64,000 nucleotides of DNA from Ardenticatenaceae bacterium (GTDB lineage Bacteria > Chloroflexota > Anaerolineae > Promineifilales > Promineifilaceae): contig JACKCB010000002.1 in NCBI GenBank assembly GCA_020634235.1, forward strand, positions 868,001 to 932,000, read 5' to 3'. Under the pieces are notes generated by a model. It saw nothing but the letters and a program-made list of their open reading frames with translations, was not told the origin of the DNA and searched no databases. Position 1 is the first letter of the stretch, and each line of letters starts with the position of its first letter. Positions 1 to 7,630 of this stretch are shown piece by piece. A program made the position numbers and the translations under genes.

Positions 1-567
1 CAAGGCACAGCCGGCTTTGGCTTCTGGAACGCCCCCTTTGGCGACCCCACCGTGCCCTGGCCGGCGCTGCCCCAGGCCGCCTGGTTCTTCTACGCCTCCG
101 CGCCCGCCGATCTACCCCTGGCGCTGGACGGCCCCGGCCGGGGCTGGTTTGCCGCCACCCTGGATGCTACCACACCGCGTGCGCTGGCCTGGGCCCCCTT
201 CGCCCCCCTGGTTCTGCTGCTGAATCAATGGCCGCCGCTGCGCCGCCGCCTCTGGCCGCTGGTACGCCGCAGCCTGGGAATTAGCTTTGAGCCGCTGCCC
301 CACGACCTGACCGCCTGGCACACCTATGAACTGGATTGGCACCCGGCCGGGTGCTTCTTTCGCGTGGATGGCCGGCCGGTGCTGCAAACCCCCTTCAGCC
401 CCCGCGGCCCGCTGGGCTTTGTGGCCTGGGTAGACAACCAATACCTGATCACCACCCCGGCCGGGCGCTTTGGCTGGGGCACATTGCCCACCGGCCGGGT
501 ACAATGGTTGGAACTGGCAAATCTGCAGGTTAGCCCCCGCCGCCGCGCCAACGGGCGGAATGGCTAA
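1..567 (+). CDS. Concanavalin A-like lectin/glucanase-fold protein, 5'-truncated
   Basis: The reading frame is open from the first base, so the start lies outside the window and only the C-terminal 188 residues are seen. Near residues 105-125 there is a W-H-T-Y-E-L-D-W stretch followed by F-R-V-D-G, and later a G-F-V-A-W-V-D-N strand. This layout (W/H-x-Y-x-x-x-W then VDG) is typical of GH16 and related jelly-roll domains where the ligand-bearing sheet is built. I do not see the GH16 catalytic ExDxxE in this fragment, so hydrolase activity cannot be claimed; a carbohydrate-binding or LamG-like role is equally possible. Two of its Pro-Ala-Gly triplets come from the CCCGGCCGGG repeat. Confidence 0.5.
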   Translation, partial: QGTAGFGFWNAPFGDPTVPWPALPQAAWFFYASAPADLPLALDGPGRGWFAATLDATTPRALAWAPFAPLVLLLNQWPPLRRRLWPLVRRSLGISFEPLPHDLTAWHTYELDWHPAGCFFRVDGRPVLQTPFSPRGPLGFVAWVDNQYLITTPAGRFGWGTLPTGRVQWLELANLQVSPRRRANGRNG

Positions 568-573
568 TTTTCT

Positions 574-602
574 TTGACATCGCCCCGCCGCCATGCTATA
601 CT
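574..602 (+). promoter_or_regulatory. Sigma-70-type promoter of the tRNA cluster
   Basis: A consensus -35 TTGACA (574-579) is followed, after exactly 17 bp, by -10 TATACT (597-602) with an extended TGC (594-596). It ends 38 bp before the first tRNA. The same TATACT, often with TGC, recurs upstream of the tRNA-tuf cluster (58328-58333), upstream of the kinase at 20165 and on the minus strand at 36186-36191, suggesting the house -10 form of this genome. Confidence 0.85.
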
Positions 603-639
603 TTTCAACTGTTCCCTACCTTCCAACACTGTGAGGGAT

Positions 640-725
640 GGAGGGATGGCCGAGTGGACGATGGCAACGGTCTTGAAAACCGTAGTGGGCCTTGCTCACC
701 GGGGGTTCGAATCCCTCTCCCTCCG
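640..725 (+). tRNA. tRNA-Ser (anticodon TGA)
   Basis: Acceptor stem GGAGGGA (640-646) pairs with TCCCTCC (718-724), discriminator G725. The anticodon stem ACGGT/ACCGT encloses the loop CTTGAAA, giving TGA at 674-676. A long variable arm and a GGTTCGAATC T-loop fit a class II serine tRNA. No encoded CCA. Confidence 0.97.
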
Positions 726-751
726 CTTTGACAACTGAACCGAATGCACCT

Positions 752-842
752 GGGGAGGTGCCAGAGTGGTCGAATGGGGCCGCCTGCTAAGCGGTTAACG
801 GTGTTAAAAAGCCGTTCATGGGTTCGAATCCCATCCTCCCCG
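752..842 (+). tRNA. tRNA-Ser (anticodon GCT)
   Basis: Acceptor GGGGAGG (752-758) pairs with CCTCCCC (835-841). The anticodon loop CTGCTAA gives GCT at 786-788. The long variable arm and GGTTCGAATC T-loop mark a second class II serine tRNA, 26 bp after the first. Confidence 0.97.
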
Positions 843-862
843 CTAGGTCTTGCACAACGTAC

Positions 863-939
863 GCGCCCGTAGCTCAGCGGATTAGAGCATCTGACTACGA
901 ATCAGAAGGTCGGGGATTCGAATTCCTCCGGGCGCACCA
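863..939 (+). tRNA. tRNA-Arg (anticodon ACG)
   Basis: Acceptor GCGCCCG (863-869) pairs with CGGGCGC (929-935), discriminator A936, and CCA is encoded at 937-939. The loop CTACGAA gives anticodon ACG, expected to be deaminated to ICG to read CGN codons. It ends 8 bp before the terminator, so it is the last gene of the cluster. Confidence 0.97.
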
Positions 940-947
940 GCAATAGA

Positions 948-974
948 ACGACCCCTTCTGGGGTCGTTTTTTTT
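948..974 (+). terminator. Intrinsic terminator of the tRNA cluster
   Basis: Perfect 8-bp stem ACGACCCC/GGGGTCGT (948-955/960-967) with a TTCT tetraloop, followed by a run of eight T (967-974). A CCCGGCCGGG copy follows immediately. Confidence 0.95.
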
Positions 975-1095
975 ACCCCGGCCGGGGGTCTAAGCGGATT
1001 CCAATGGAAATAAGCAGGAAAGTTGGTTATCATAAGGCAGTGCCGGTCTGGTTCCACTGAACCCGGCCGAGACCTTGTAACCGAGGACGAAACGC

Positions 1096-1443
1096 ATGCG
1101 AACGCCGGCCGGGAAAGAGTGCCGTTTCTACTACAACGATTACCACCGCGGTCACAGCACCGAAGAGTGCCGCCTGATTCAAGCCAATGCCCACTCGCCA
1201 GAATGGCAGCCCAAAGATTGCGCCAACTGCCCCGTGCCCGACATTTTGCAGGCCAACAGCAGCGCTGACCTGGTGCTGGAAGGGACCGTGAAGAAAGGCT
1301 TCCTGGGGTTAGCCGGCCGCCGCGTGGAGGTCCGCGCCTTTTGCAGCCGCCACCTTATCGATGTGGAAGAGCCTAAAGTGGGCTGCCGGCAGTGCGCCCT
1401 GGAACGGCCGGGCATCCAGCAGCTTTTCGGCGACTCCAAGTAG
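1096..1443 (+). CDS. Small cysteine-rich, probably zinc-binding protein
   Basis: Predicted 115 residues, start chosen at the ATG preceded by GAGGACG. The protein carries two C-x-x-C pairs (DCANC near residue 43 and GCRQC near 99) plus further cysteines at 9, 26 and 83. This is the pattern of a zinc-ribbon-like or treble-clef protein. I do not recognise a named family, so the function is unknown. It stands alone between the tRNA terminator and the HAD gene, about 130 bp upstream of the latter. Confidence 0.7.
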   Translation: MRTPAGKECRFYYNDYHRGHSTEECRLIQANAHSPEWQPKDCANCPVPDILQANSSADLVLEGTVKKGFLGLAGRRVEVRAFCSRHLIDVEEPKVGCRQCALERPGIQQLFGDSK

Positions 1444-1575
1444 TGGTTTGCCCATCGCCACGTCCACAAATTGGCGGGCTTGCCCGCTGGAGCCTCGTCG
1501 CTCATCAAGGTTACCATTCCTGCCCAACAGCAAGCTGACCAGTTTCGCCCGTCTAAAGATGAACGACTCCTGATT

Positions 1576-2325
1576 ATGAAAACACTGACAACCATCTTGT
1601 TTGACCTGGATGATACGCTGCTGGGCAACAGCATGGAGCACTTCATCCCCCAATATTTCGCGCTGCTGGCCGATTACGCCCGGCCGGTGCTGGACGATAC
1701 CCGGCGCTTTTTGCAGTTGCTGCTGGCCGGCACCCAGGCCATGATCCAAAACACCGATCCCACACAGAGCAACCGCGACGTCTTCTGGCAGTACTTCCAG
1801 GCCCATACCGGGCTAGACCCGGCCGGGACAGAACAGTTCTTTGACGACTTCTATCGCGATGTTTTCCCCCGCTTGCAGCCGGTGACCCAGCCCCGGCCGG
1901 AGGCCATCGCCCTGGTGCATGACTGCCTGGCCCACGAGCTGCAAGTCGTGGTAGCCACCAACCCCCTCTTCCCACGCCGGGCCATTGAACACCGCCTGGC
2001 CTGGGCCGGGCTGCCGGTGAGCGAAGTGCCCTTTGCCCTGGTAACCACCTATGAAAACATGCATGCGGCCAAGCCGCAGCCGGCCTACTATCAGGAAATT
2101 CTGGCGCAGGTAGGCGCCCGGCCGGGGCAGGCCATCATGGTTGGCGATGACTGGAAAAACGACATTGCCCCGGCCGCGCAGGTTGGCCTGGGGGTGTACT
2201 GGATGAACCCGGCCGGGGAAGCCCCACCAGACAATACCCCCCTCATCGGCCAGGGCGACCTGACCAACTTACGGCAATGGCTCACCCAACGCCCGCCCTT
2301 TGCGCCAACCACCGCCCAAAACTAA
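1576..2325 (+). CDS. HAD-superfamily hydrolase
   Basis: Predicted 249 residues. HAD motif I is seen at the N terminus as F-D-L-D-D-T (nucleophile D10, general acid D12), a motif II-like V-V-A-T-N-P lies near 118-123, a motif III lysine occurs in A-A-K-P, and motif IV is G-D-D-W-x-N-D. These residues form the Mg-dependent phosphoaspartyl site. The 5' frame stays open to 1471, but the internal ATG puts motif I at the usual distance from the start. Substrate unknown; phosphoglycolate- or nucleotide-phosphatase-like activity would be typical. Confidence 0.85.
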   Translation: MKTLTTILFDLDDTLLGNSMEHFIPQYFALLADYARPVLDDTRRFLQLLLAGTQAMIQNTDPTQSNRDVFWQYFQAHTGLDPAGTEQFFDDFYRDVFPRLQPVTQPRPEAIALVHDCLAHELQVVVATNPLFPRRAIEHRLAWAGLPVSEVPFALVTTYENMHAAKPQPAYYQEILAQVGARPGQAIMVGDDWKNDIAPAAQVGLGVYWMNPAGEAPPDNTPLIGQGDLTNLRQWLTQRPPFAPTTAQN

Positions 2326-2356
2326 CCCACCTCACCCAACATCCACTTCCCAAACT

Positions 2357-2848
2357 ATGCAAGAACCACCTCCCGTCCCCATCCTCCTCGCCGAAATGGC
2401 CCGGTTTGCCCATAACACCGCACGCTACCTCACCCTGCCAGACATCAATTGGGAGTGCCGGCCGGCCAGCGGCGAATGGTGCCTCACCGAAGTCGCCTGC
2501 CATCTGCGCGACGTGGAAATAGAGGTTCACCAGCCCCGTTTCCGGGCCCTTATTGCCGCGGACAACGCCTTTTTGCCTGGCGCGGTGGCCGACTCCTGGG
2601 TGGAAGAGCGCCATTATGCCCAGCAAAATGGGCCGCAGGCATTGGCCGACTTCCTTGCCGCTCGGCAGGAAACGCTGGCCCTCCTCAGCCACCTGCCAGA
2701 CGCCGTCTGGCAGCGGCGTGGCCGCCATGCCTACTTTGGCCCCACCAGCATGCACGAGCTGCTAAACCTGGCTGTGCAGCATGACCAGGCCCACTGGGAG
2801 CAAATCACCGCGCTGGCCGGTGTACCCCCATCGCCACCCAGCCAATGA
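2357..2848 (+). CDS. DinB-like four-helix-bundle protein
   Basis: Predicted 163 residues, starting at ATG 2357, 31 bp after the HAD stop; an upstream in-frame ATG at 2300 would overlap the HAD gene and add an unlikely Pro/Thr-rich leader. Candidate metal ligands are H49 in A-C-H-L-R-D and H142/H146 in H-D-Q-A-H, the spacing typical of DinB/YfiT metal-dependent bundles, which include bacillithiol/mycothiol-linked S-transferases. The substrate cannot be read from sequence. A second DinB-like gene lies at 18459. Confidence 0.8.
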   Translation: MQEPPPVPILLAEMARFAHNTARYLTLPDINWECRPASGEWCLTEVACHLRDVEIEVHQPRFRALIAADNAFLPGAVADSWVEERHYAQQNGPQALADFLAARQETLALLSHLPDAVWQRRGRHAYFGPTSMHELLNLAVQHDQAHWEQITALAGVPPSPPSQ

Positions 2849-2881
2849 TACCGTTTATTTACATAACCATAGGAGATTGCC

Positions 2882-3961
2882 ATGTCTGATCTAAAGAGCC
2901 AGTTCCCGGCCGGGGTCCTCACCGGCGACCAAGTACAGGCCCTGTTTGCTCACGCCAAAGCTGGGCAGTTCGCCCTACCCGCCGTCAACGTCATCGGCAC
3001 CAACAGTGTCAACGCCGTGCTAGAAACAGCGCGCGACATCAACTCCCCCGTCATCATCCAGTTTTCCAACGGCGGCGCCGTCTTTTTTGCCGGTCAGGGC
3101 ATGGGCAACAGCAACCAGCAGGCCGCCATCGCCGGCGGCATCTCTGGCGCACACCATATCCACCAGGTCGCAGCTCTGTACGGCACACGCGTCGTCCTCC
3201 ACACCGACCACTGCGCCAAAAAGCTGCTCCCCTGGATCGACGGCTTGCTAGACGCCGGCGAGGCGTTCTACCGGGTACATGGCATCCCCCTCTACAGCTC
3301 CCACATGCTCGACCTATCAGAAGAGCCGCTGCACGAGAATATCGCCATTTGCCAGCGCTACCTGGAACGCATGAGCAAGATGGACATGACCCTGGAGATT
3401 GAACTGGGCATCACCGGTGGTGAGGAAGACGGCGTAGACAATACCGACGTGGACAACGCCCGTCTCTACACCCAACCAGAAGAGGTCGCCTACGCCTACG
3501 AGCAACTGCTAAAGGTTAGCCCGCGCTTCACCATTGCGGCCGCCTTTGGCAATGTACACGGCGTCTACAAGCCCGGCAACGTCCAACTGCGCCCCAAAAT
3601 CCTGCACAACTCGCAGGTCTACGTGCAGAACAAATTCAACACGGCCGACAAGCCCATTGACTTTGTCTTCCACGGCGGCTCCGGCTCCAGCCTGGAGGAG
3701 ATTCGCGAGGCGATTGCCTATGGGGCGATCAAGATGAATATCGACACCGATATGCAGTGGGCTTTCTGGGATGGCGTGCGTAACTACTACCAGGCGCACG
3801 AAGGCTATTTGCAAGGGCAGATAGGCAACCCGGAAGGGCCAGATATGCCCAACAAGAAATATTACGACCCGCGCAAATGGCTGCGCAAAGGCGAAGATGC
3901 GTTCCGCGCCCGGCTGGAACGGGCCTTCGCCGACCTGAATAATGTGAATACGCTGGGATAA
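2882..3961 (+). CDS. fbaA: Class II fructose-bisphosphate aldolase
   Basis: Predicted 359 residues, the same length as the E. coli-type class IIA enzyme, with an AGGAG site 8 bp before the ATG. It cleaves fructose-1,6-bisphosphate to DHAP and glyceraldehyde-3-phosphate in glycolysis and works in reverse in gluconeogenesis. The expected zinc and catalytic residues sit at the E. coli positions: D109 and H110 in L-H-T-D-H-C, H226 in G-N-V-H-G-V and H264 in F-H-G-G-S-G-S. It is followed by a perfect palindromic hairpin and then glgP, so glycolysis and glycogen breakdown are adjacent. Confidence 0.97.
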   Translation: MSDLKSQFPAGVLTGDQVQALFAHAKAGQFALPAVNVIGTNSVNAVLETARDINSPVIIQFSNGGAVFFAGQGMGNSNQQAAIAGGISGAHHIHQVAALYGTRVVLHTDHCAKKLLPWIDGLLDAGEAFYRVHGIPLYSSHMLDLSEEPLHENIAICQRYLERMSKMDMTLEIELGITGGEEDGVDNTDVDNARLYTQPEEVAYAYEQLLKVSPRFTIAAAFGNVHGVYKPGNVQLRPKILHNSQVYVQNKFNTADKPIDFVFHGGSGSSLEEIREAIAYGAIKMNIDTDMQWAFWDGVRNYYQAHEGYLQGQIGNPEGPDMPNKKYYDPRKWLRKGEDAFRARLERAFADLNNVNTLG

Positions 3962-3967
3962 AGCGGC

Positions 3968-4005
3968 AGGATGGGGGGCACCCCGGCCGGGGTGCCCCCC
4001 ATCCT
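3968..4005 (+). terminator. 38-bp perfect palindrome with the CCCGGCCGGG repeat at its centre
   Basis: Bases 3968-3986 are the exact reverse complement of 3987-4005. In RNA this makes a very strong GC hairpin 7 bp after the fbaA stop. There is no T-tract on either strand, so intrinsic termination is not assured; roles in mRNA 3'-end protection or partial termination before glgP are alternatives. Confidence 0.7.
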
Positions 4006-4052
4006 CCCACACAGCAACCCCAACCCTGCCCCCAACCAGGAGAGCCAGAACC

Positions 4053-6515
4053 ATGAACACCCCCACGCAAAACACCCCACGCGAAGACCGCAGCGTCGCC
4101 GCCTTCAAACAAGCCATCGCCGATAACCTCTACTACCGGCGCGGGGCCAGCATTCACTCCGCCAGCCCCCGCGACATCTACGCCGCCCTCGCCTACACCG
4201 TGCGCGATCACCTCATCTCCCGCTGGCGGCGCACCGCCGAAGCCCACTTCAACGCCAACCCCCGCTTCGTCTACTACCTCTCCGCCGAATACCTGCTGGG
4301 CCGCCAACTCCCCCAAAACCTGCTCTACAGCGACACCGTCGACCTCGCCCGCCAGGCATTGGCCGAGTATGGCCTGAACCTGGACGACTACCTCATGCTA
4401 GACGCCGAGCCAGGCCTGGGCAACGGTGGCCTGGGACGGCTGGCCGCCTGCTATCTGGACGCCGCCGCCAGCCTGGACATCCCCTGCGTGGGTTACGGCA
4501 TCCGCTACGAATACGGCATCTTCCGACAAACCTTCGTCGACGGCTGGCAGGTAGAAGTACCCGACGAATGGCTCTTCTACAGCTACCCATGGGAATTCTC
4601 GCAGGCCGATGACATTGTCACGGTCAACTTTGGTGGCCATACCGAACACTACTACGACGAACAGGGCGAATTCCAGGTACGCTGGCACCCGGCTCAATCA
4701 GTATTCGGGCAGCCCTACCACATGCTGGTCCCCGGCTACGGCACCGACACCGTGAACATGCTCCGCCTTTGGCGCGCCCGCGCCAGCCGGGAGTTCGACT
4801 TTCAGTTTTTCGACACCGGTGACTATGCCCAGGCAGTGGCCCAAAAAGTCTCCTCCGAGAATATCACCAAGGTGCTTTATCCCAATGACAACATGCCCCA
4901 GGGCAAAGAGCTGCGGCTAAAGCAAGAATACTTCTTCGTGGCCTGCTCCTTGCGCGACATCATTCGCCGCTTTCACCTGCGCAACCAGGATTGGCAAGAT
5001 TTCCCAAACAAAGTAGTCATCCAGCTCAACGACACCCATCCGGTCATTGCCATCCCGGAGCTAATGCGCATCTTACTAGACGAGGAGCACCTGGGCTGGC
5101 GCACCTCCTGGGACATAGCCCGCCGCGTCTTTGCTTACACCTGCCACACCTTACTGCCCGAAGCGCTGGAAAAATGGCCGGTGAGCCTGTTTGAGTACCT
5201 GCTGCCGCGCCATCTGGAGATCATCTACGAAATCAATCGCCGCTTCCTAACCGAAGTCCGCGAACGCTTTCCCCACGATACGGGGCGCGTGGCCCGCATG
5301 TCCATCATCGGGGAGGACAACAGCCGCCAGGTGCGCATGGCCAACCTGGCCTGCGCCGCCAGCTTCTCCGTGAATGGCGTGGCCGAGCTTCATTCGCAGT
5401 TGCTGCAAGCGCACACGCTGCGCGACTTTGCCGAGATGTGGCCAGAAAAGTTCCACAACGTAACCAACGGGGTAACGCCGCGCCGTTTCATAAAGCTGGC
5501 CAACCCCGCCCTGGCCACGCTCATCAGCCGCAAATTGGGCGACGGCTGGCTGAACGACCTGGAGCAACTGCGCGGGCTGGAGGCGTATGCCGGCGACCCC
5601 ACGTTCGCCGCTGAGTGGCGGGCGGTAAAACAGGCCAACAAGCACGCCCTGGCCATGCTCATCCAGGCGCAGCTAGGCCTGGTAGTCGATCCCAACTCGC
5701 TGTTTGACGTGATGGTCAAACGGCTGCACGAGTACAAGCGGCAGCATCTAAAGGTGCTGCACATCATCACCCTGTACCAGCGGCTCAAGGACAACCCTTC
5801 GCTAGCCATGGTGCCGCGAACGTTTGTCTTTGGGGCCAAAGCTGCGCCCGGCTACCGCTCGGCCAAGCTCATCATCAAGCTGATTCATGCGGTGGCCGAG
5901 GTGGTGAACAACGACCCGGAGGTGCGCGGCCGGTTGTGCGTGGCCTTCCTGCCCAATTTCAACGTCTCCCTGGCCCAGCAAATCTACCCGGCCGCGGACC
6001 TTTCCGAGCAGATTTCGCTGGCCGGCAAAGAGGCATCGGGCACGGGCAACATGAAATTCGCCCTGAATGGGGCCGTCACCATCGGCACGCTGGATGGAGC
6101 CAATATTGAGATTCGCGAGCGCGTGGGCGCGGAGAACTTCTTCCTGTTTGGCCTGACCACAGATGAGGTGTTTGCCCAGAAAGCGGCGGGATACCAACCA
6201 TACAAGCATTACCAGGAAGATGCCACGCTGAAGCGCGTCCTGGACAGCATCGCCAACGGTGATTTCTCAAACGGTGATGGCGGCCTGTTCCGCTCCCTGG
6301 TCGATTCGCTGTTGTACCATGACGAGTTTATGCTGCTGGCCGACTACGCCGCCTATGTGGCCTGCCAGGATGAGGCTGCCGCTGCCTTCCTGAACCAGGA
6401 TCGTTGGACGCGCATGTCTATTCTCAATGCCGCCCGTTGTGGCTACTTCTCGGCCGACCGCAGTGTGCGTGAATATGCGGCCCAAATCTGGCAGGTCACG
6501 CCAACAAGCAGTTAG
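4053..6515 (+). CDS. glgP: Glycogen/alpha-glucan phosphorylase (GT35)
   Basis: Predicted 820 residues, the usual family length, with AGGAG about 10 bp before the ATG. The enzyme releases glucose-1-phosphate from alpha-1,4-glucan using pyridoxal phosphate. The PLP-binding motif G-T-G-N-M-K-F-A-L-N-G is complete, with the Schiff-base lysine at K668. N-terminal family signatures such as Y-Y-L-S-A-E-Y-L-L-G-R and L-G-N-G-G-L-G-R are intact. Unlike most long genes here it contains no CCCGGCCGGG copy. It converges on and overlaps the PrsW-like gene by 4 bp at the stop codons. Confidence 0.97.
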   Translation: MNTPTQNTPREDRSVAAFKQAIADNLYYRRGASIHSASPRDIYAALAYTVRDHLISRWRRTAEAHFNANPRFVYYLSAEYLLGRQLPQNLLYSDTVDLARQALAEYGLNLDDYLMLDAEPGLGNGGLGRLAACYLDAAASLDIPCVGYGIRYEYGIFRQTFVDGWQVEVPDEWLFYSYPWEFSQADDIVTVNFGGHTEHYYDEQGEFQVRWHPAQSVFGQPYHMLVPGYGTDTVNMLRLWRARASREFDFQFFDTGDYAQAVAQKVSSENITKVLYPNDNMPQGKELRLKQEYFFVACSLRDIIRRFHLRNQDWQDFPNKVVIQLNDTHPVIAIPELMRILLDEEHLGWRTSWDIARRVFAYTCHTLLPEALEKWPVSLFEYLLPRHLEIIYEINRRFLTEVRERFPHDTGRVARMSIIGEDNSRQVRMANLACAASFSVNGVAELHSQLLQAHTLRDFAEMWPEKFHNVTNGVTPRRFIKLANPALATLISRKLGDGWLNDLEQLRGLEAYAGDPTFAAEWRAVKQANKHALAMLIQAQLGLVVDPNSLFDVMVKRLHEYKRQHLKVLHIITLYQRLKDNPSLAMVPRTFVFGAKAAPGYRSAKLIIKLIHAVAEVVNNDPEVRGRLCVAFLPNFNVSLAQQIYPAADLSEQISLAGKEASGTGNMKFALNGAVTIGTLDGANIEIRERVGAENFFLFGLTTDEVFAQKAAGYQPYKHYQEDATLKRVLDSIANGDFSNGDGGLFRSLVDSLLYHDEFMLLADYAAYVACQDEAAAAFLNQDRWTRMSILNAARCGYFSADRSVREYAAQIWQVTPTSS

Positions 6516-7492
6516 CCAATCTGGCGGCTGAGGTCGGCCAACTGTCGGCGCAGTTCGTGGGTTAGCTGCTCGCTTTTGTGGTCTTGCAGTTGGGCGAAAT
6601 GCCGTTTCTTGTAGGCCAGTTCGCTGCACAGGTGGTAAAAGCGGCGCGTTTTCATGAACCGGCCGGGGCCATAATCCACCAGCGCCTTGAAACGGTGCCG
6701 GCTGCGCAGCCAGCTTGATTGGGCGCGCTCATATTGCCGGGCGGTCAGCGTGCCCCACCCCACCTCTTCGGCCAGATATTGGCTGATCCAGCGCTTCTCC
6801 TGCGTCAGGCTCCAAACCACAATCACCAGCAGCAGCAGCACGCCACCCCAATCGGTGAGGGGCAGGATGAGGCAAAGGACGCCGGGGAAGGAGGAGACCA
6901 GGTTGTGGGTGAAGTGCAGGAAGATGGCGGTGAGCCACCCGGCCGGGATAGCCACAAAGCGTACCCAGCGCGGCCGGGCGTGGCGGGCCAGGGCAAAGCC
7001 CAGCCCGGTCATGGCCGTGAACAGCGAATGGTTCAGGCCAAAGAGAATGGCCCGCAGGAAGACTAGCGCGCCCCACTCGCCAAAGCCGCCACTGTTAAAC
7101 GCCTCCACAAAATAAAGAACATTCTCCACAATGGCAAAGCCCATGCCCACCATCGCCCCATAGATGATGCCATCCAGCAGGCTGTCAATCTCCTGGCGGT
7201 AAAGCAGGAACATCCCCAGCAAGGCCAGCGCCTTGATGGTTTCCTCGACGACCGGGGCCACGAGCACCACCCCGGCCGCGTCGGCCAGCCCCTCCCCGCC
7301 AACCAGGTAGAAGGGCAATGCCCCCAACAGGTTAAAGACGAGGGCCAGAATGATGCTGGGTACAGCGCCCCACAAGAAAGTGGCCATCAGCAGCCAGGCC
7401 GGCTCCTTTTCGTAATGGTCGAACCAGTAGATGATGCCGATGTACAACCCGGCCGGGATCACCGCCGCCACAATGGAAAGCAAAACAATCAT
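6512..7492 (-). CDS. PrsW-family intramembrane protease
   Basis: Predicted 326 residues, polytopic. Family hallmarks are visible: E-E-T-I-K in a membrane helix, F-A-I-V-E-N, G-L-N-H-S and H-F-T-H-N, which contribute the putative metal or catalytic residues. PrsW in Bacillus performs site-1 cleavage of an anti-sigma factor; whether this protein has a comparable substrate is unknown. The soluble, charged C-terminal ~90 residues (about 230-326) are cytoplasmic in prediction. It lies 139 bp downstream of the GH57 gene stop, separated by a terminator, and its stop overlaps glgP on the other strand. Confidence 0.85.
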   Translation of the reverse strand: MIVLLSIVAAVIPAGLYIGIIYWFDHYEKEPAWLLMATFLWGAVPSIILALVFNLLGALPFYLVGGEGLADAAGVVLVAPVVEETIKALALLGMFLLYRQEIDSLLDGIIYGAMVGMGFAIVENVLYFVEAFNSGGFGEWGALVFLRAILFGLNHSLFTAMTGLGFALARHARPRWVRFVAIPAGWLTAIFLHFTHNLVSSFPGVLCLILPLTDWGGVLLLLVIVVWSLTQEKRWISQYLAEEVGWGTLTARQYERAQSSWLRSRHRFKALVDYGPGRFMKTRRFYHLCSELAYKKRHFAQLQDHKSEQLTHELRRQLADLSRQIG

Positions 7493-7519
7493 CTATCCCT
7501 CGCACCCTGCTATGCTTTA

Positions 7520-7568
7520 TGTAAAACAAAACGAAAGGCGTGCCGGTTCTGCACAACCCGGCACGCCT
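7520..7568 (-). terminator. Intrinsic terminator of the GH57 gene
   Basis: On the minus strand an 11-bp perfect stem (7568-7558 with 7546-7536) is followed by a T-rich tract reading TTTCGTTTTGTTTT. A second hairpin lies just before it (9-bp stem 7585-7593/7608-7616). It separates the GH57 gene from the PrsW-like gene. Confidence 0.85.
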
Positions 7569-7630
7569 GCTGGTCAGCCAGCGGGGTGAGCGGCTGAACC
7601 AATTCAACCGCTCACCCACCCCGCCTGCAT

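Noticed and set aside
1023..1268. 81-codon frame overlapping the Cys-rich gene
   Set aside because: Starts upstream in a different frame and lacks the CxxC pattern and ribosome-binding site of the 1096 gene.
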